A stretch of DNA of 16,538 nucleotides from positions 1-16,538 of the forward strand of contig DNGI01000136.1 of assembly GCA_003486645.1 (NCBI GenBank), in the 5' to 3' direction. The position numbers were made by a program, and so were the translations under genes. Position 1 is the first letter of the stretch, and the number at the start of each line of letters is the position of its first letter. The DNA is from Cyanobacteria bacterium UBA11370. GTDB taxonomy: Bacteria; Cyanobacteriota; Cyanobacteriia; Cyanobacteriales; Coleofasciculaceae. Shown here in pieces: positions 7,344-14,649 of the stretch. The notes beneath the pieces were generated by a model. It saw only the letters and a program-made list of their open reading frames with translations, searched no databases and had not been told where the DNA came from.

Positions 7344-7919
7344 CTATACAGCTTGCGAATACTTTTTCTCCTCTCGTAACTGACTATACGTATCAAAAAG
7401 TACGGCAATACTTCTCATCAGCAATCTGCCCATTGACGTGACCTGAATTTGATCTACTGTTACGTTCACTAATCCATCATTTTCCAAATATTTTAACCCT
7501 TCTAGTTCAGGATAAAAATAGTCATCAAAATCAATATGGTACTTCCTCTCAATTTCTGCTTTATCAAGCTGGAAATTCGACATGATTTGCATGATAACAT
7601 CTCGCCGGATAATGCCATCTCGATGCAATTTAATCCCCTTGCTAACGGGTAACAATCCATTATCAATCGCTTGGTAATACTCTTTTAAGCGCTTGTGGTT
7701 TTGACTATAGGTATCTTCCAACATCCCAATTGAAGTTGCACCAAAACCAAAAAGTTCTGCTTGAGGTTTAGTCGTATAGCCTTGGAAATTTCGTTTTAGG
7801 GCGTGTTGGCGTTGGGCGATCGCTAATTCATCCTGGGGTTTAGCAAAGTGATCCATCCCAATAAAAAGATATCCGTTATTCGTCAGTTCTTCAATCGCCA
7901 TATGCCAAATTTCGAGCCA
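7344..7919 (-). pseudogene. hemN: hemN remnant: C-terminal part of oxygen-independent coproporphyrinogen III oxidase
   Basis: The frame encodes the last ~190 residues of HemN, with hallmarks GMDHFAKPQDELAIAQRQ, RNFQGYTTKP, FGFGATSIGML and a C-terminal MGRLLMRSIAVLFDTY. Full-length HemN is about 460 residues. The radical-SAM half with the CxxxCxxC iron-sulfur motif is missing and cannot fit, since only about 400 bases separate this frame from the next gene. HemN-like sequence (LEIWH) continues five to six codons before the first ATG (7901) and stops at a TAA (7920-7922), so the ATG is an internal methionine and the break lies near 7920. Without the SAM/[4Fe-4S] domain the product cannot convert coproporphyrinogen III to protoporphyrinogen IX. 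The remaining frame has no internal stop, which suggests the loss is recent or the fragment is still translated. Confidence 0.85.
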
Positions 7920-8034
7920 TTAGCCCTGATTGTTAGGTTTATTAAGGATTAACCACCAATGACTAAGAACTAATGATTGTTGTATCGATCCGTAAATAAT
8001 CTAGCCAACGCCAGCTCAATCATGATATATAACT

Positions 8035-8166
8035 TTATTGCGATTCAAAGATTGAAGGACACAAAGAGTCATGGTTAGTTCTCTGCAAGCGCCTGAACCG
8101 GATATCCTCCGCCCTGGTATCAAAGCCCCAGTTCAAGAAACCTTTTACAAGTTCATCTGCATTCAT
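8035..8166 (-). pseudogene. Short frame MNADELVK..., possible 5' remnant of another gene
   Basis: The ATG at 8164-8166 follows AAGGA with seven bases spacing, a better ribosome-binding site than most real genes here have, and an AT-rich promoter-like stretch lies upstream. The first eight or nine residues (MNADELVKG) resemble starts seen in cyanobacterial pentapeptide-repeat and similar proteins. The rest of the 43 codons is simply the antisense of the acsF remnant. This suggests a gene start joined head-on to a truncated acsF. It could instead be a chance ORF or a small expressed peptide. Confidence 0.3.
8071..8142 (+). pseudogene. acsF/chlA remnant: first 24 codons of Mg-protoporphyrin IX monomethyl ester cyclase
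   Basis: From an ATG preceded by GAAGGA (8053-8058) the frame reads MVSSLQAPEPDILRPGIKAP then VQET. This matches the conserved N-terminus of the aerobic cyclase AcsF (form: MV..L..P....RPG.K.P..ET followed by LLTPRFYTTDF). After ET the similarity ends at once, and the frame continues 43 codons of unrelated sequence to 8274, part of it inside a terminator hairpin. The intact protein has about 350 residues and needs di-iron ligands that are all absent here. The next bases fit the start region of a different gene on the other strand, which puts a breakpoint near 8140. I recognise the family from memory of the N-terminal motif, so the call is fairly but not fully secure. Confidence 0.65.
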
Positions 8167-8214
8167 ATTATTTTCCTTAGTGTGAATTCTGTATTATCTC
8201 ATAACTCACTAGAC

Positions 8215-8265
8215 AAAAGGAAAGGAGAAAAGGTAATCTATTGTTGCTTACCCTTTCCCCTTTCC
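8215..8265 (-). terminator. Strong intrinsic terminator downstream of the signalling genes
   Basis: On the minus strand GGAAAGGGGAAAGGGTAA (8265-8248) pairs with TTACCTTTTCTCCTTTCC (8236-8219) over 18 positions, with two G-U wobbles and an 11-base loop, followed by TTTT (8218-8215). It lies 40 bases past the stop of the receiver-kinase gene, the last of the signalling row, and would end that transcript before the gene remnants. Confidence 0.75.
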
Positions 8266-8305
8266 TTAAATTGAGTTTATCAGACTCCGACGGCAAACGA
8301 TAAAG

Positions 8306-9412
8306 TTATACAGGCAGTACTACCCGCACCGTTGTTTGTTCATTGGGTGTACTCTCAATCGTTAATTCCCCACCGATCAGTTCGGCAAGGCGTTTCGTGA
8401 CAATCAGTCCTAATCCTGAACCTTGTTGGGTGTAGAATTGGCAATCAAATTGCCGATACGCTCCCAATTCAGCAATTTGAGCTGTACTCATTCCCCGTCC
8501 GCAATTACTCACCGATAAAGCATAGAACGATTCCGCTGGATTGCCTCGACTAATCCGAGTCCCCACAACGCGCACCGGAGTATCAGGAGTCGAGTATTTA
8601 AAGGCATTATCGAGCAATTCTTCTACAATTTTTGCGAGCCTAGATTTTGCAATTTTTATGTTAGAATTTTCTAATTCTATTTGCAAATTCCCTTCTCGAT
8701 TAACCCGTTTAGCTTGCTGCCTAATAATTTTTTCAATCACGGGTGCTGCCGAACTAATTTGACTGCTCCGCAGTGATTGAATGCGATCGCAATCGGTGCT
8801 AATCACTTCCAGTTCAGCATAGAGCAAAAAGTTTTGAATCAATCTGTGCAAGCGTTGCCCAGACTTATAGATACTTGAAGACATTTCCTTGATTTCTTGC
8901 CGTTCTAGGAATTCTGCTTCCTCTACAAGCAACTGGGAAAAACCGAGAATACTATTTAACGGCGATCGCATTTCGTGGGGGAGAGATTGGGTAATTCTAT
9001 TCCGCAACCCATCCATTTTTTTTGCTTGTTGTTGGTCAATCGCTACTTGTTTTTGTAATCGAGATGAAATAGCTCCCAACAGTTCTGCTCTTGTAAACGG
9101 TTTAGTCAGATAATCATCAGCTCCCAGTTCCATGCCTTGTCGCAGATCTGTTTTATCTGTTCTCGCCGTGAGAAACATAAACGGAATTATCGCCGTTGCT
9201 GGATTTTTACGTAATGAATTCAAGACACCAAAACCATCAAGTTTAGGCATCATCACATCACAAACAATTAAATCAGGTAGATGCTGTTGAGCTAAATTCA
9301 GACCCGTGCAACCATCCCCCGCACCCAAGACTTCAAAGTCTTCAGCATTGAGTAAATCCATGAGATTTTCTCGTACCGATTCCTCGTCTTCAATCACCAG
9401 AATTTTTTTCAT
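8306..9412 (-). CDS. Hybrid response regulator-histidine kinase (REC-HisKA-HATPase_c)
   Basis: A 368-residue cytosolic protein. The receiver (1-120) has the acidic pocket ED at 8-9, phospho-acceptor D52 (VCDVMMP), the FLTAR threonine and KPF lysine K104. The HisKA dimerisation domain follows, with the phosphorylatable H146 in LPHEMRSPLN. The ATPase domain has its N-box in EELLDNAFKYS and G2 in GSGLGLIVTKRL. In the G1 box the usual DxGxG reads NCGRG, with Asn in place of the adenine-contacting Asp, so activity may be altered. An N-terminal receiver on a kinase without a sensor domain is a frequent cyanobacterial design, in which phosphorylation from another kinase gates this one. The receiver is a paralogue of the two in the genes upstream. 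A 110-bp spacer with heptamer repeats precedes the gene, so it may be transcribed with the row or alone. A strong terminator follows it. Confidence 0.93.
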   Translation of the reverse strand: MKKILVIEDEESVRENLMDLLNAEDFEVLGAGDGCTGLNLAQQHLPDLIVCDVMMPKLDGFGVLNSLRKNPATAIIPFMFLTARTDKTDLRQGMELGADDYLTKPFTRAELLGAISSRLQKQVAIDQQQAKKMDGLRNRITQSLPHEMRSPLNSILGFSQLLVEEAEFLERQEIKEMSSSIYKSGQRLHRLIQNFLLYAELEVISTDCDRIQSLRSSQISSAAPVIEKIIRQQAKRVNREGNLQIELENSNIKIAKSRLAKIVEELLDNAFKYSTPDTPVRVVGTRISRGNPAESFYALSVSNCGRGMSTAQIAELGAYRQFDCQFYTQQGSGLGLIVTKRLAELIGGELTIESTPNEQTTVRVVLPV

Positions 9413-9423
9413 GATTTTAGTTG

Positions 9424-9465
9424 TTGGTTGTTGGTTATTGGTTATTGGTTATTGGTTGTTGGTTG
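9424..9465. repeat. Heptamer tandem repeat TTGGTT(A/G) x6
   Basis: Six perfect-length units of TTGGTTA or TTGGTTG stand just upstream of the receiver-kinase start codon, followed by a CCCCCACTCCTTACTCCC stretch. They belong to the short tandemly repeated repetitive class of cyanobacterial spacers. They sit where the leader or promoter of the downstream gene should be, so copy number could affect its expression. Confidence 0.85.
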
Positions 9466-9522
9466 TTTGCCCCCACTCCTTACTCCCTAATCCTCTTGGT
9501 TGTTAGTTCGTTTTTTCAGGTA

Positions 9523-11283
9523 CTAACCATTTAGAGAATTGGCGACGATAGGTAGGGATAGTGATTTCCCACTGATCAGTAAGTTTTCAAACTCTTTAGC
9601 TTGCAAGGGGCGACTGAATAGATAGCCTTGCATAATATCACAGTCATGTTCGCAAACGAAAGAGAGTTCTGAGTCTGTTTCTACCCCTTCAACAATCACT
9701 TTTAGATTCAGAATCTTTGCCATTTGTATAATGGCTTTGGTAATAGCAGCCCGATTAGAATTGTTCATAATATTACGGACAAATCCTTGGTCAACTTTCA
9801 AAACATCAAAAGGAAATTGTTGCAAATAGTTCAAAGACGAATAGCCAGTTCCAAAATCATCAATGGCAATCTCAACTCCTAGCGCTCTCAAGGCATTTAA
9901 TCTGCGGATTACCACCTCAATATTTTCGACCAACATACTCTCTGTAAGTTCTAACTCTAGATATTTTGGATGAAGATCGCTAGCCATTAAAATGCTAACT
10001 AATCGCTGACGAAAGTTGGATTGATTGAATTGACGAGCTGATAAATTAACTGCCAGTCGTAAAGAAGAAAAACCCGCCATGTGCCAATTTTTGATTTCTT
10101 GACAGGCTGTTTGTAATACCCATTCACCAATCGGTATAATCAGTCCCGTTTCTTCTGCTAAAGGAATAAATTTATCAGGTGAAATGAATCCTCGTTCTGG
10201 ATGTTGCCAGCGTACCAAGGCTTCTGCACCCATAATTTGCCCTGTTTGAAGACTGACTTGGGGTTGATAGTAAACCTGAAGTTCTTGCCGTTCTAAGGCA
10301 TAACGTAGGCTGGTTTGTAAGGAAACACGATCTGAAGAGCCGATATTCAAGACGGCTGAGTAAAACTGATATTGATCACCACCCTGCTGTTTAGCTTGAA
10401 ACATGGCTTTATTAGCACGATTGAGCAACTGTTCAATATGAGTACCATCACGAGGATAAAGTGCCATGCCAATACTCGCCGTAATAAAGATTTCTCGATC
10501 TCCTAACGCAAAGGTTTGGGAGAAACTTTCTAGGATAGTTTCTGCAATCTGGATCGCATCTTTTTTGTGCTGCGTTGTTGTTAAAATGATGGCAAATTGA
10601 TCAGCATTCAAGCGAGCAATCAAGTTCTCGCTCCCCACACAAGCAATTAGTCTGCTACTAACCGCTTTGAGTAATAGATCCCCAAAAACCTGTCCTAAAT
10701 TATCGTTAATTTGCTGAAATCGGTCTAACCCTAAACACAAGACCGTTACTAATTTTTTCTGACCATTTTCTGTTTTTTGTACCTGTTTGAAATGCTCTCG
10801 TAAGGACAACCGATTTGGGAGTTTAGTCAAGCTATCATGGTGCATCAAGTAATCGAGTTGTTTTTTAGCGTGCTGGAGTTCGGCGTTGTAAGATTCTTGC
10901 ACAGCCGCTTGTTTTTTGAATCGGCTTTTGATTGCACCCAGCAATTCTGCTCTAGTAAACGGCTTACTTAAATAATCATCTGCTCCCAATTCCATACCTT
11001 GACGAAAATCAGCTTTAGCCGCTTTTGCTGTTAAGAAAATAAAAGGAATTGCCGCCATTGATGGATCTTGACGCAGTGCCATTAATACCCCATAACCATC
11101 TAATTCGGGCATCATAACATCGCACAAAATTAAATCGGGCATCATGGCTTTGGCTAAGTTGATACCGATGCGACCATTTTCGGCTCCAATTCCCTCTAAT
11201 CCTTCCGCATCCAAGAATTCCAAAATGTTTTCTCGGACTAATTCTTCATCTTCAATCACTAGAATTGTTTTCATCATTTTCAT
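9523..11283 (-). CDS. Response regulator with degenerate GGDEF and intact EAL domain (c-di-GMP phosphodiesterase)
   Basis: A 586-residue protein starting at the first ATG after the upstream kinase stop; ATGs at 11277 and 11274 are alternatives, and the last would match the paralogues' MKxILVIEDEE start. The frame extends to 11394, but that part overlaps the kinase gene. The receiver (about 1-120) has E11/D12, D55 and K107. A GGDEF-like domain (about 145-310) has the signature replaced by NADQF (226-230), so cyclase activity is unlikely, though GTP binding is possible. The EAL domain (about 320-570) keeps the catalytic set: EAL at 354-356, NLSARQF, ELELTES, DDFGTGYSS, KVDQGF, EGVET and QGYLFSRP. 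The expected activity is hydrolysis of c-di-GMP to pGpG, controlled by receiver phosphorylation, probably by the kinase encoded 10 bases upstream. It is likely to affect motility or biofilm state. Confidence 0.94.
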   Translation of the reverse strand: MKMMKTILVIEDEELVRENILEFLDAEGLEGIGAENGRIGINLAKAMMPDLILCDVMMPELDGYGVLMALRQDPSMAAIPFIFLTAKAAKADFRQGMELGADDYLSKPFTRAELLGAIKSRFKKQAAVQESYNAELQHAKKQLDYLMHHDSLTKLPNRLSLREHFKQVQKTENGQKKLVTVLCLGLDRFQQINDNLGQVFGDLLLKAVSSRLIACVGSENLIARLNADQFAIILTTTQHKKDAIQIAETILESFSQTFALGDREIFITASIGMALYPRDGTHIEQLLNRANKAMFQAKQQGGDQYQFYSAVLNIGSSDRVSLQTSLRYALERQELQVYYQPQVSLQTGQIMGAEALVRWQHPERGFISPDKFIPLAEETGLIIPIGEWVLQTACQEIKNWHMAGFSSLRLAVNLSARQFNQSNFRQRLVSILMASDLHPKYLELELTESMLVENIEVVIRRLNALRALGVEIAIDDFGTGYSSLNYLQQFPFDVLKVDQGFVRNIMNNSNRAAITKAIIQMAKILNLKVIVEGVETDSELSFVCEHDCDIMQGYLFSRPLQAKEFENLLISGKSLSLPIVANSLNG

Positions 11284-11293
11284 CAGTGAACAG

Positions 11294-13225
11294 TCAGTTA
11301 TATATTGGCAGTGTAATCGTAAAAGTAGTGCCGACCCCGACTTCACTCTCGACGCTAATTTGCCCCTGATGGATATCCACACATTTTTTAACAATTGCGA
11401 GTCCTAACCCTGTTCCAGCAATTGTCCCAACGTTATTAGCACGGTGAAACGCTTCAAACAATCGTTTTTGATCTTCGGTGGGAATACCAATCCCGCGATC
11501 GCAAATTTGAAAGACAGCCCGTTCTTGATCCCGATTCAATTTAAACTCGATAAGGCTACCACTAGGGGAATACTTAATCGCATTACTGAGTAAATTTCCA
11601 AAGATTTGCTGCAAGAGGTGTTGATCCATACAGGGTAAAGGAGAGGATGGAATTGTTAGGGGTTCCAATAGAGAACTTAAACGTCTCCCCTTCTCTTCCT
11701 CTAACACATTTCCTGCTTCTTGGTTAGAAGTAAAAATAACTTGGTGTTGCTGAGTGTCGCTGAGTTGGATTTCTTCCACCAAATTACGGCAAAAATTTTC
11801 TAGATCCAAGGGTTCTTGATTTAACTTAAGTTGACCTGCTTCCGCTTTCCCCATGATCAGGATATCATTCAAAAGCTTTGTCATATACTTGACCGATTTT
11901 TGAATGCGATGTAGATGAGTAATTTTTTTTTCATCAGACCATTTATAACTGTAATGTTCTAATAATTCGGCTGAAGATTGAATCGTTGTTAGAGGGGTAC
12001 GAAACTCGTGAGAAGCAACCGTAATAAAGCGGGATTTTAGTTCTGTCAGTTCCTTTTCTTTGGCTAATGCTTGACGAATTTCTCCTTCTACTCTCTGGCG
12101 TTCGATAATTTCGCATCTTAAAAATCGGTTAGCTTCTCTTAAAGCAGCCGTGCGCTCTTGAACTCGGATTTCTAACGCATTATTCACTTCTTGCAATATG
12201 ACTCGTGCTTGTACACGCTCGGTAATATTTTGAACAATCACGGTTGCTTCATCTGCGCCACTCTGAATAATACGTGCTTCAAAGTGATGGGATTTGCGAT
12301 TTATCCACAGTTGGTACTCAATAATTTGAGTCTCCTTAGTTTCAAAAGCTAGCTCGATATGCTGCCACATTAAGCCCGCTACTTGAGTAGGAAAAACTTG
12401 ATGTAAATGTTTCCCAATAATTTCCGTAGAGGCAACGGGCAAAACATTTGTTTTAGCCGCTTTCCAATCTAAATAAATTCCATCTCGATTTACACTGAAT
12501 ATGGCATCAGGGATAACTTCTAAAAGGGCAAAATATCTATCTTCACTAGCTTGGAGTGCGGACTTAGCAGACTGCTGTTCTTTCAGCGCTGTTTGGTAAC
12601 GCTGTTCAAGTTGAGTTTGATAAAGTGCGATCGCCCAATGATCAGCAATAACTTTCAGGAACGTGATCTCTTGGGGTGTCCATTGCCATTCTTTTCTCGT
12701 TATTAGTAGGCTAATCGCTCCATAATAAGATTGCCGATGCACGAGTGGCATGAATAAGATAGTGCCCAAACCTGATGCAGTCAGCAAAGTTTGAAGTGAG
12801 AGTGGAAAGTGTTGATCGGAGTCAGAAACGATCAGAAGTTGTCCTTTTTCAAGCCAAGGGTAGCTTTTTTCGTACAAGTCCCAAAAGATACTAGGCGGTT
12901 GAGTAATTGCCACGCTATCTAACGATGCTGCAATAGGTTGAGGGCTTAACGTTTGAAAAATCAGACAGCCATTGACTTGTAAAACTTCCCGCAGTTGATG
13001 AGCTGATGTTTGTAGTATGTCATTGAGAACCCTCCCCTCGTCCATAACTTGAACAATCTGGTTAATCATTGCCGCTTGAACAGTTAACAGATGACAATCG
13101 CTACTCCACTGTTGGGCAGTATTATTAAGTAGATGCTGCGAAGACATAGCAATCATGAGGTAACGAATGAGCAGAATTTTAAGTACCGACTTCTGAGTTA
13201 AAGAAAGTTGAAAACTCAAAGTCAC
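11294..13225 (-). CDS. Sensor histidine kinase with GAF and PAS domains
   Basis: A 643-residue protein without transmembrane segments. A GAF domain lies at about 50-205, a PAS domain at about 228-340, then a coiled coil (about 340-395, ITERVQARV...EGEIRQALAKEKELTELKS). HisKA follows with H406 in ASHEFRTPL, then a HATPase domain with N-box NLLSNAIKYS (N548), G1 DRGIGIP (D576) and G2 GTGLGLAIVKK. A 35-residue Glu/Pro-rich linker separates HisKA and the ATPase. The start is a GTG whose GTGA overlaps the stop of the receiver gene, suggesting translational coupling; ATGs at 13156 and 13147 are alternatives without better signals. The GAF has no obvious chromophore-binding cysteine motif of cyanobacteriochromes, so the ligand is unknown. 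Its partners are probably the receiver encoded upstream and the receiver-EAL protein downstream. Confidence 0.95.
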   Translation of the reverse strand: MTLSFQLSLTQKSVLKILLIRYLMIAMSSQHLLNNTAQQWSSDCHLLTVQAAMINQIVQVMDEGRVLNDILQTSAHQLREVLQVNGCLIFQTLSPQPIAASLDSVAITQPPSIFWDLYEKSYPWLEKGQLLIVSDSDQHFPLSLQTLLTASGLGTILFMPLVHRQSYYGAISLLITRKEWQWTPQEITFLKVIADHWAIALYQTQLEQRYQTALKEQQSAKSALQASEDRYFALLEVIPDAIFSVNRDGIYLDWKAAKTNVLPVASTEIIGKHLHQVFPTQVAGLMWQHIELAFETKETQIIEYQLWINRKSHHFEARIIQSGADEATVIVQNITERVQARVILQEVNNALEIRVQERTAALREANRFLRCEIIERQRVEGEIRQALAKEKELTELKSRFITVASHEFRTPLTTIQSSAELLEHYSYKWSDEKKITHLHRIQKSVKYMTKLLNDILIMGKAEAGQLKLNQEPLDLENFCRNLVEEIQLSDTQQHQVIFTSNQEAGNVLEEEKGRRLSSLLEPLTIPSSPLPCMDQHLLQQIFGNLLSNAIKYSPSGSLIEFKLNRDQERAVFQICDRGIGIPTEDQKRLFEAFHRANNVGTIAGTGLGLAIVKKCVDIHQGQISVESEVGVGTTFTITLPIYN

Positions 13226-13590
13226 TTGATCTCAACATGAACCGCGATCGCGTCGAGCAATTCTTCCAGCGTAAACGGTTTAGTTAGATAGGCATTCGCT
13301 CCCAATTTTATCCCTTCGCTGAAGTCTGTTTTAGCCGCTTTAGCTGTCAAAAATATGAATGGAATATTAGCGGTTACTGATTGCGATCGCAGCGCCGACA
13401 GCACACCATAACCATCCAATTCTGGCATCAAAACATCACACAAAATCAAATCAGGAAGTTGCTGTTGCGCCAGATTTAGCCCAACCGAACCATTTTCGGC
13501 TGCGCTGGCATCGAAGCCCTCAGCATCCAGTAGTTCCATAATATTCTCTCGCACAGTTGGCTCATCTTCAATTACCAAAATTTTTGTCAT
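13222..13590 (-). CDS. Single-domain CheY-like response regulator
   Basis: A 122-residue receiver with no output domain. The acidic pocket is E8/D9 (VIEDE), the phospho-acceptor D52 (LCDVLMPELDGYG), the switch threonine T82 (FLTAK) and the lysine K104 (TKPF). GGGAG seven bases before the ATG (13598-13602) is the best ribosome-binding site of this row, consistent with the first gene of the operon. Its stop overlaps the kinase start by four bases (GTGA), so a fixed ratio of receiver to kinase is likely. It is very similar to the receivers of the two hybrid proteins downstream and probably serves as phosphotransfer partner or phosphate sink. It could also act on a protein partner elsewhere, as in CheY-type relays. 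Confidence 0.95.
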   Translation of the reverse strand: MTKILVIEDEPTVRENIMELLDAEGFDASAAENGSVGLNLAQQQLPDLILCDVLMPELDGYGVLSALRSQSVTANIPFIFLTAKAAKTDFSEGIKLGANAYLTKPFTLEELLDAIAVHVEIK

Positions 13591-14239
13591 TATTTCTCTC
13601 CCTTGGTTCAGGTAAAACTCTCTATAAAATCATCAATTTAGCAATGAAAAATCTCCTAATTTCCAGGTACGTTTATCCCCTGCCATAGATTCTTTATTGT
13701 GCTCAAGTTTTAAAGTTCTGTCTACTTTGATAAATTGTGACATAGCTAGTTTTAATAGCCCTCGTGGAAATTACGGTGTTGTCAACGCAACATCACGATT
13801 GGATTTGTGTAAATTCACCTTGCCAAGAAGGGCTGGATGGTACTTGTAGGGTTGCTGTTTCTATCCAAAGTAGTGAGTTTTCGCAGGGAAATTTCCCCCT
13901 AGCCTCTCGGTTCTGCTCAAAAATACGAGTAGACGATTATTGCTCAGTTTTAATTGGAATATTACAGGATATTACATTATTAGCTGTAATACTAGTTTGC
14001 TGAAGAAGGATAGAGATAAAGCAGATTGTAACTGGATGAGGTACAAAACTGATACCATTTTGGATTAATGAATCTGAAAGCTAGAGATAAAGCCTGTTCT
14101 ATTCCTGACTCCTGACTCAGTAGCTCCTGAATTCGGCTGGAGGATTACTCCTTTAGACCTATTACTTAGGGTAGTTCCTAATACTCCTGTATGACGCTCA
14201 TAAAGGGTATATAAATATACTGACGACAATCTCTTACTC
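13591..14239. other. Spacer of about 650 bases without a confident gene
   Basis: The left part must hold the promoter of the minus-strand signalling row; a TATAGA at 13621-13626 (minus reading) is the only -10-like site close to the start and lacks a good -35. A GTG-started frame at 13764-14003 (79 codons) has no ribosome-binding site and no recognisable similarity. TAGAGATAAAGC occurs twice, near 14031 and 14082. CCTGACTCCTGACTC near 14104 is a short tandem repeat. At 14216-14221 TATACT could be a -10 for the small plus-strand ORF at 14240. No tRNA or known RNA fold was recognised. Confidence 0.6.
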
Positions 14240-14506
14240 ATGAGTTCACCCTGGCAAAACCCCCTACCTCTAGCAGAGCATACTGCAAGTCCAGTTATCG
14301 TCTACTTTTACAGTGATAGATGGATTCCCATTCAATTTTTCTGTTTAAGTGAGGCGATCGCACTTTATCGTAAAGCACTACGTCAAGGGAAAGAACTGGT
14401 TGTGTTTCCTTCGGGTTTAAAAATTGAAACAGCAAACATTCTTGTCACTAAATTTTCCTATTCACTGCTCCCTTTTGATTTTAAATGTGATATCGATGAG
14501 TTTTGA
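14240..14506 (+). CDS. Small hypothetical protein, 88 aa
   Basis: The frame reads as a plausible small soluble protein: a strand-like SPVIVYFYSDRWIPIQFF, a helix SEAIALYRKALRQGKELVV and a C-terminal strand-rich part. It contains an in-frame HIP1 site, which gives the residues around EAIAL. No family is recognised, and there is no clear ribosome-binding site before the ATG. A TATACT stands about 20 bases upstream as a possible -10 element. It points toward the convergent glk gene and would be the only plus-strand gene of the window. Confidence 0.45.
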   Translation: MSSPWQNPLPLAEHTASPVIVYFYSDRWIPIQFFCLSEAIALYRKALRQGKELVVFPSGLKIETANILVTKFSYSLLPFDFKCDIDEF

Positions 14507-14566
14507 AAATTGAATAGATAAGAATTTATCCTTTTCCATTACCAATGTTCAAATTCTATTTATATC

Positions 14567-14587
14567 AGACGTTCCAATCTAACGTCT
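14567..14587. terminator. Hairpin between convergent ORF and glk
   Basis: AGACGTT and AACGTCT pair perfectly over seven bases around a seven-base loop. The hairpin stands between the small plus-strand ORF and the 3' end of glk, where a shared bidirectional terminator is expected. No T-run follows on either strand, so termination is uncertain. Confidence 0.3.
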
Positions 14588-14613
14588 CTCCTTTGACAGA
14601 TTGCATCTTCCCC

Positions 14614-14632
14614 AATCTAAAATCCAAAATCC
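14614..14632. repeat. Heptamer-type repeat downstream of glk, inverted relative to 15702-15729
   Basis: AATCTAAAATCCAAAATCC is built of the same AATCYAAA-type units as the repeat upstream of glk but in the opposite orientation, so glk is flanked by an inverted pair of this low-complexity element. Confidence 0.6.
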
Positions 14633-14649
14633 TTGCATCCAAAATGGTA

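Noticed and set aside
8143..8274. Continuation of the acsF-like frame as a real 67-residue protein
   Set aside because: After codon 24 there is no family similarity, and the frame passes through the terminator hairpin at 8215-8265.
11284..11394. N-terminal extension of the receiver-GGDEF-EAL frame
   Set aside because: It overlaps the 3' end of the kinase gene by about 100 bases, and the receiver domain starts right after the ATG cluster at 11274-11283.
13764..14003. 79-codon plus-strand frame with a GTG start
   Set aside because: No ribosome-binding site, no recognisable domain, Cys-rich and uneven composition; left as part of the spacer description.
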